Positions 6,891 to 8,869 of a stretch of DNA of 8,869 nucleotides are shown here, in pieces; position 1 is the first letter of the stretch, and every line of letters begins with the position of its first letter. The stretch spans positions 1 through 8,869 of the forward strand of contig JAOAAM010000816.1 in the NCBI GenBank assembly GCA_026418875.1, read 5' to 3'. Under the pieces are notes generated by a model. The model was given only the letters and a program-made list of their open reading frames with translations. It searched no databases and was not told the DNA's origin. Both the position numbers and the translations under genes were made by a program. Source of the DNA: Gemmataceae bacterium (GTDB lineage Bacteria > Planctomycetota > Planctomycetia > Gemmatales > Gemmataceae).

Positions 6891-7772
6891 TCACCGCAGC
6901 AGGCCACGCTGCCGCAACGAATGCAACACCAACTGATCGAAGGGAACGTCGGTTGGTGCGAACAGATAGGAGATGCCCCTGCGGGTGCAGAAAGTCGCCA
7001 GCGACGACCGCAGGGCTTGCAAATTCTTGCGATACCGCTCCAACAAGGCGGCGTTCACCGTGACCTCGGCGACGTCAGCGTCTTCCGCATCCACGAGCCG
7101 AAGGTCGCCCACGAATTCCGGGTCGATCTCCTGCGGGGAGAGGATATGCAGGACAAAGACATCCCACTGCCGGGCGACCAGGTAACGCAAGGCATCCTCG
7201 AATCCGCCTTTGTCGAGGAAATCGCTCAGCAATATGACCACTCCCTTGCCCGAGCGACGCAGGGTAAACTCCCGCATGGCGCGGTTCAAATCACCGGCAC
7301 CCGTTGGACGCACTTGATTCAAGAAATCGAGGAGACGCCACAGGCTTCGCCGCCCGCGGAGAGGCTCCGACCGAAGCACGCTTCGATGGTGGAACGTCTC
7401 GACGACGACCCGATCGAGGCTGTTCAGCCCGATGAACCCAAGTGCCGCGGCCACCTGTCGGGCATAGTGGAACTTGTTCGGTTCGCCAAAGTCCATGGAC
7501 AGGCTTTGATCTAGCAGCAAGTCGACGTGCAAATCCTCTTCTTCTTGAAACAGACGGATGAAAAGTTTGTCGAGTCGGCCAAGCAAACTCCAGTCAAGGA
7601 AGCGGAGATCATCGCCGACGACGTAGTTACGGAAGTCCGCGAATTCGACGCTCTGCCCTTTCTTGCGGCTCAGGCGGTCCCCTTTCATCTTCCCCTGGAA
7701 AATTTTGCGCGAGACAATTTCAAGTTGCTCCAACCGCCGGAGAAAGTCAGGCTCGAGCAAGGTCGCGGTCAC
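6891..7772 (-). CDS. DUF58 domain protein (293 aa)
   Basis: DUF58 proteins carry a VWA-like fold and are usually encoded between a MoxR ATPase and BatA-type VWA proteins; a chaperone-like role is proposed. Residues about 5-75 match the family signature (FLRRLEQLEIVSRKIF, KGQSVEFADFRNYVVGDDLR, then LDWSLLGRLDKLF). A MIDAS-type D88-x-S90-x-S92 (LLLDQSLSMDFG) is intact and LLSDFLD (about 181-187) fits the third metal-site segment. There is no signal peptide or TM, so it is cytoplasmic. The start chosen is GTG at 7772-7770: it has GGAG at 7781-7778 with 5 nt spacing and places the conserved LLEPDFLRRLE at the N-terminus as in relatives. A longer form starting at a GTG at 7874 has no SD and adds 34 unconserved residues overlapping the tRNA promoter. 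It is the first gene of a two-gene unit with the VWA protein. Its own promoter was not identified. Confidence 0.88.
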   Translation of the reverse strand: MTATLLEPDFLRRLEQLEIVSRKIFQGKMKGDRLSRKKGQSVEFADFRNYVVGDDLRFLDWSLLGRLDKLFIRLFQEEEDLHVDLLLDQSLSMDFGEPNKFHYARQVAAALGFIGLNSLDRVVVETFHHRSVLRSEPLRGRRSLWRLLDFLNQVRPTGAGDLNRAMREFTLRRSGKGVVILLSDFLDKGGFEDALRYLVARQWDVFVLHILSPQEIDPEFVGDLRLVDAEDADVAEVTVNAALLERYRKNLQALRSSLATFCTRRGISYLFAPTDVPFDQLVLHSLRQRGLLR

Positions 7773-7784
7773 AGGGACTCCGGG
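7770..7784 (-). promoter_or_regulatory. Ribosome binding site deciding the DUF58 start
   Basis: On the minus strand CCGGAG (7783-7778) precedes GTG (7772-7770) with 5 nt between GGAG and the start codon. It supports the shorter 293-residue DUF58 protein over upstream in-frame starts (GTG at 7874 and two adjacent ATGs), none of which has a comparable site. Confidence 0.55.
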
Positions 7785-7863
7785 ATGAGGTTCGGCGGAC
7801 GGGTAACCCAAATGCCCACGCATCATTTTGTCGAGGCGAGTAGCGGAGGGAAAGCCAACGGTC

Positions 7864-7891
7864 TTGATCAGCACGGGGTAAACGCTAGGAT
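7864..7891 (+). promoter_or_regulatory. Probable promoter of tRNA-Thr
   Basis: TTGATC (7864-7869) and TAGGAT (7886-7891) are spaced by 16 nt, predicting a start near 7898 and a leader of about 14 nt before the tRNA at 7912. The architecture matches the promoter at 871-898 upstream of the DUF1501 gene. Confidence 0.5.
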
Positions 7892-7911
7892 TTCAACACC
7901 GGCGTCTCGCC

Positions 7912-7983
7912 GCCGATGTAGCTCAACGGTAGAGCACCGCTTTCGTAAAGCGGGGGTTGTGGGTTCGAATCCCACCATCGGCT
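7912..7983 (+). tRNA. tRNA-Thr, anticodon CGT
   Basis: A complete cloverleaf is readable. The acceptor stem GCCGATG (7912-7918) pairs with CATCGGC (7976-7982). The D stem is GCTC (7921-7924) with GAGC (7932-7935), enclosing a loop AACGGTA. The anticodon stem CCGCT/AGCGG (7937-7941, 7949-7953) encloses TTCGTAA, giving anticodon CGT (7944-7946), which reads the threonine codon ACG. The variable loop has 5 nt. The T stem GTGGG/CCCAC encloses TTCGAAT. All stems pair perfectly. The discriminator is T7983 and the 3' CCA is not encoded (TTTTCC follows), so CCA must be added by the nucleotidyltransferase. G35 and T36 in the anticodon and the G1-C72, C2-G71 pairs fit threonine identity. Confidence 0.96.
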
Positions 7984-8100
7984 TTTCCACACTTTTCGCA
8001 CCAGCACGCAAGCCCCAAATCACATAAGCCCGCGACCTCACCCCTTCGTCCCCATGCAGTTTTGACTTCGAGAATTCATCAAACATTCGCACCACCGGCG

Positions 8101-8128
8101 AGACGGCTTTTTAGAATGGTGACCGTCT
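8101..8128 (+). promoter_or_regulatory. Possible -10 element flanked by an inverted repeat upstream of phoD
   Basis: TAGAAT (8112-8117, five of six matches to TATAAT) lies between the arms of an inverted repeat, AGACGG (8101-8106) and CCGTCT (8123-8128), about 55 nt before the phosphatase start. No matching -35 was found at the usual distance. This may be an operator-like arrangement or chance. The remaining sequence between the tRNA and the phosphatase gene (7984-8100) shows nothing I can name. Confidence 0.25.
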
Positions 8129-8172
8129 TGTGATTCCTCGACCCGTTAGGGAGACTTCGGGAGATCTCGCGC

Positions 8173-8869
8173 ATGTTCCACTTTGACGAACTAGCCCGTG
8201 TTGCTCGTGCCGAGCGGAGGATGGACCGTCGGCTGTTCATGGCATACAGCGCCGCATGGGCGACGTTGCCCTGGCTAGCGACACGGACGGCCGCCGCCGA
8301 CCGGAAGGTCGTCTTCGCCGACGATCCTTTCTCCTTGGGCGTGGCCTCGGGCGACCCGGATGCGAAGAGCGTGGTTCTGTGGACGCGTCTGGCTCCGAAG
8401 CCCGACGACCCGGACGGCGGGATGAAACCCGAAGCGATCAACGTCCGCTGGGAGATCGCCGACGACGAGGGATTCACCAAGATCGTCGCCAAGGGCGAAG
8501 CGGTGGCCACGCCGCAGCTCGGACACTCGGTCCACGTCGAAGTTCCGGGATTGCAGCCGGATCGGTGGTACTTCTACCGGTTCATGGCCGGAGATGCGGT
8601 CTCCCCGGTGGGTCGGACTCGAACGTTGCCGGAGCCAAACTCCATCCCGAACCAATTGAAACTGACCTTCGCCTCGTGCCAACATTACGAGCACGGCTAT
8701 TACACGGCTTACAAGCAGATGGCTGCCGATGCCCCGGACCTCGCCTTCCACTTGGGCGACTACATCTACGAGAACCCAAACAACCCGGCGCGACCCACGG
8801 TCCGGAAGCTCTCGGGTCCGAAGGATCGGCGGTTGAAAACCCTCGAGGACTACCGCAGCCGGTATGCAC
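8173..8869 (+). CDS. phoD: PhoD-type alkaline phosphatase/phosphodiesterase (N-terminal part, runs off the right edge)
   Basis: PhoD enzymes are Tat-exported metal-dependent phosphomonoesterases/diesterases that release phosphate outside the cytoplasm. The first 232 codons are present. A twin-arginine signal is visible: MDRRLFMA (17-24), a hydrophobic stretch about 24-36 and AAA near 40-42. The PhoD N-terminal beta-sandwich domain follows (about 50-153), marked by PFSLGVASGDP and VVLWTRL. The catalytic metallophosphatase domain begins with LTFASCQ (C169) and LGDYIYE (194-200), both core motifs that include metal ligands in the Bacillus subtilis family member as I recall it. The family is usually about 450-580 residues, so more than half is outside. 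The ATG at 8173 has GGGAG at 8159-8163, 9 nt upstream. An alternative start at M17 would give a more standard Tat peptide, but its purine-rich site lies directly against the ATG. Regulation by phosphate is expected for the family, but I saw no clear Pho box. Confidence 0.9.
   Translation, partial: MFHFDELARVARAERRMDRRLFMAYSAAWATLPWLATRTAAADRKVVFADDPFSLGVASGDPDAKSVVLWTRLAPKPDDPDGGMKPEAINVRWEIADDEGFTKIVAKGEAVATPQLGHSVHVEVPGLQPDRWYFYRFMAGDAVSPVGRTRTLPEPNSIPNQLKLTFASCQHYEHGYYTAYKQMAADAPDLAFHLGDYIYENPNNPARPTVRKLSGPKDRRLKTLEDYRSRYA

Noticed and set aside
6882..7514. Plus-strand open frame of 210 codons opposite the DUF58 gene
   Set aside because: It overlaps a well-supported DUF58 gene and shows no family features.
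7773..7874. Longer DUF58 N-terminus starting at GTG 7874
   Set aside because: No SD, the added residues are unlike the family, and it would overlap the tRNA promoter.
7868..8095. Minus-strand 75-codon frame containing GFEPTTPALRKRCS
   Set aside because: This is the translation of the antisense strand of the tRNA gene, a well-known source of false protein annotations.
8275..8751. Minus-strand frames opposite the phosphatase gene
   Set aside because: The plus strand encodes PhoD with a Tat signal, FASCQ and LGDYIYE; the antisense frames have no support.

Overview
The window looks like chromosomal DNA of a planctomycete, possibly of the Gemmata group. The evidence is a GC-rich composition, a DUF1501 protein with a twin-arginine signal, a tandem alpha/beta hydrolase of the acetyl-xylan-esterase-like type common in that phylum, a DUF58 gene followed by a large membrane VWA/BatA-like gene, and a PhoD-type phosphatase. 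The assignment rests on protein families only; no rRNA or other phylogenetic marker is present. I see no mobile element, CRISPR array, phage gene or obvious recent transfer.

Layout from left to right. Positions 1-626 (minus) hold the N-terminal 208 codons of a group I xylose isomerase-like gene that runs off the left edge. A 66-residue zinc-ribbon protein (656-856, plus) starts head-to-head with it, only 29 bp away. Next is a DUF1501 gene (940-2112, plus) whose reading frame is interrupted at codon 71 by a single TGA where the family normally has an arginine. After 162 bp comes a 782-residue exported two-domain alpha/beta hydrolase (2275-4623, plus). It ends 10 bp from the convergent end of a two-gene minus-strand unit: DUF58 protein (7772 down to 6891), then the membrane VWA/BatA-like protein (6883 down to 4634), separated by 7 bp. 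Divergent from that unit is tRNA-Thr(CGT) (7912-7983, plus). The window ends in a PhoD-type alkaline phosphatase gene (8173 to the right edge, plus).

How the genes fit together. DUF58 plus BatA-like VWA is a known pairing, normally accompanied by a MoxR AAA+ ATPase; none is encoded next to it here. The DUF1501 protein, the two-domain hydrolase and PhoD all carry export signals and would act on substrates in the periplasm or paryphoplasm. The isomerase would be cytoplasmic sugar metabolism. No further pathway link between the blocks can be shown from the sequence.

Most noteworthy points: the TGA in an otherwise intact DUF1501 gene; a hydrolase whose first domain has lost its nucleophile serine while the second keeps a full triad; substitutions in the sugar pocket of the isomerase; and two promoters with nearly identical TTGA-C / 16 nt / TAGGAT architecture. 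I found no convincing case for a wholly new system.
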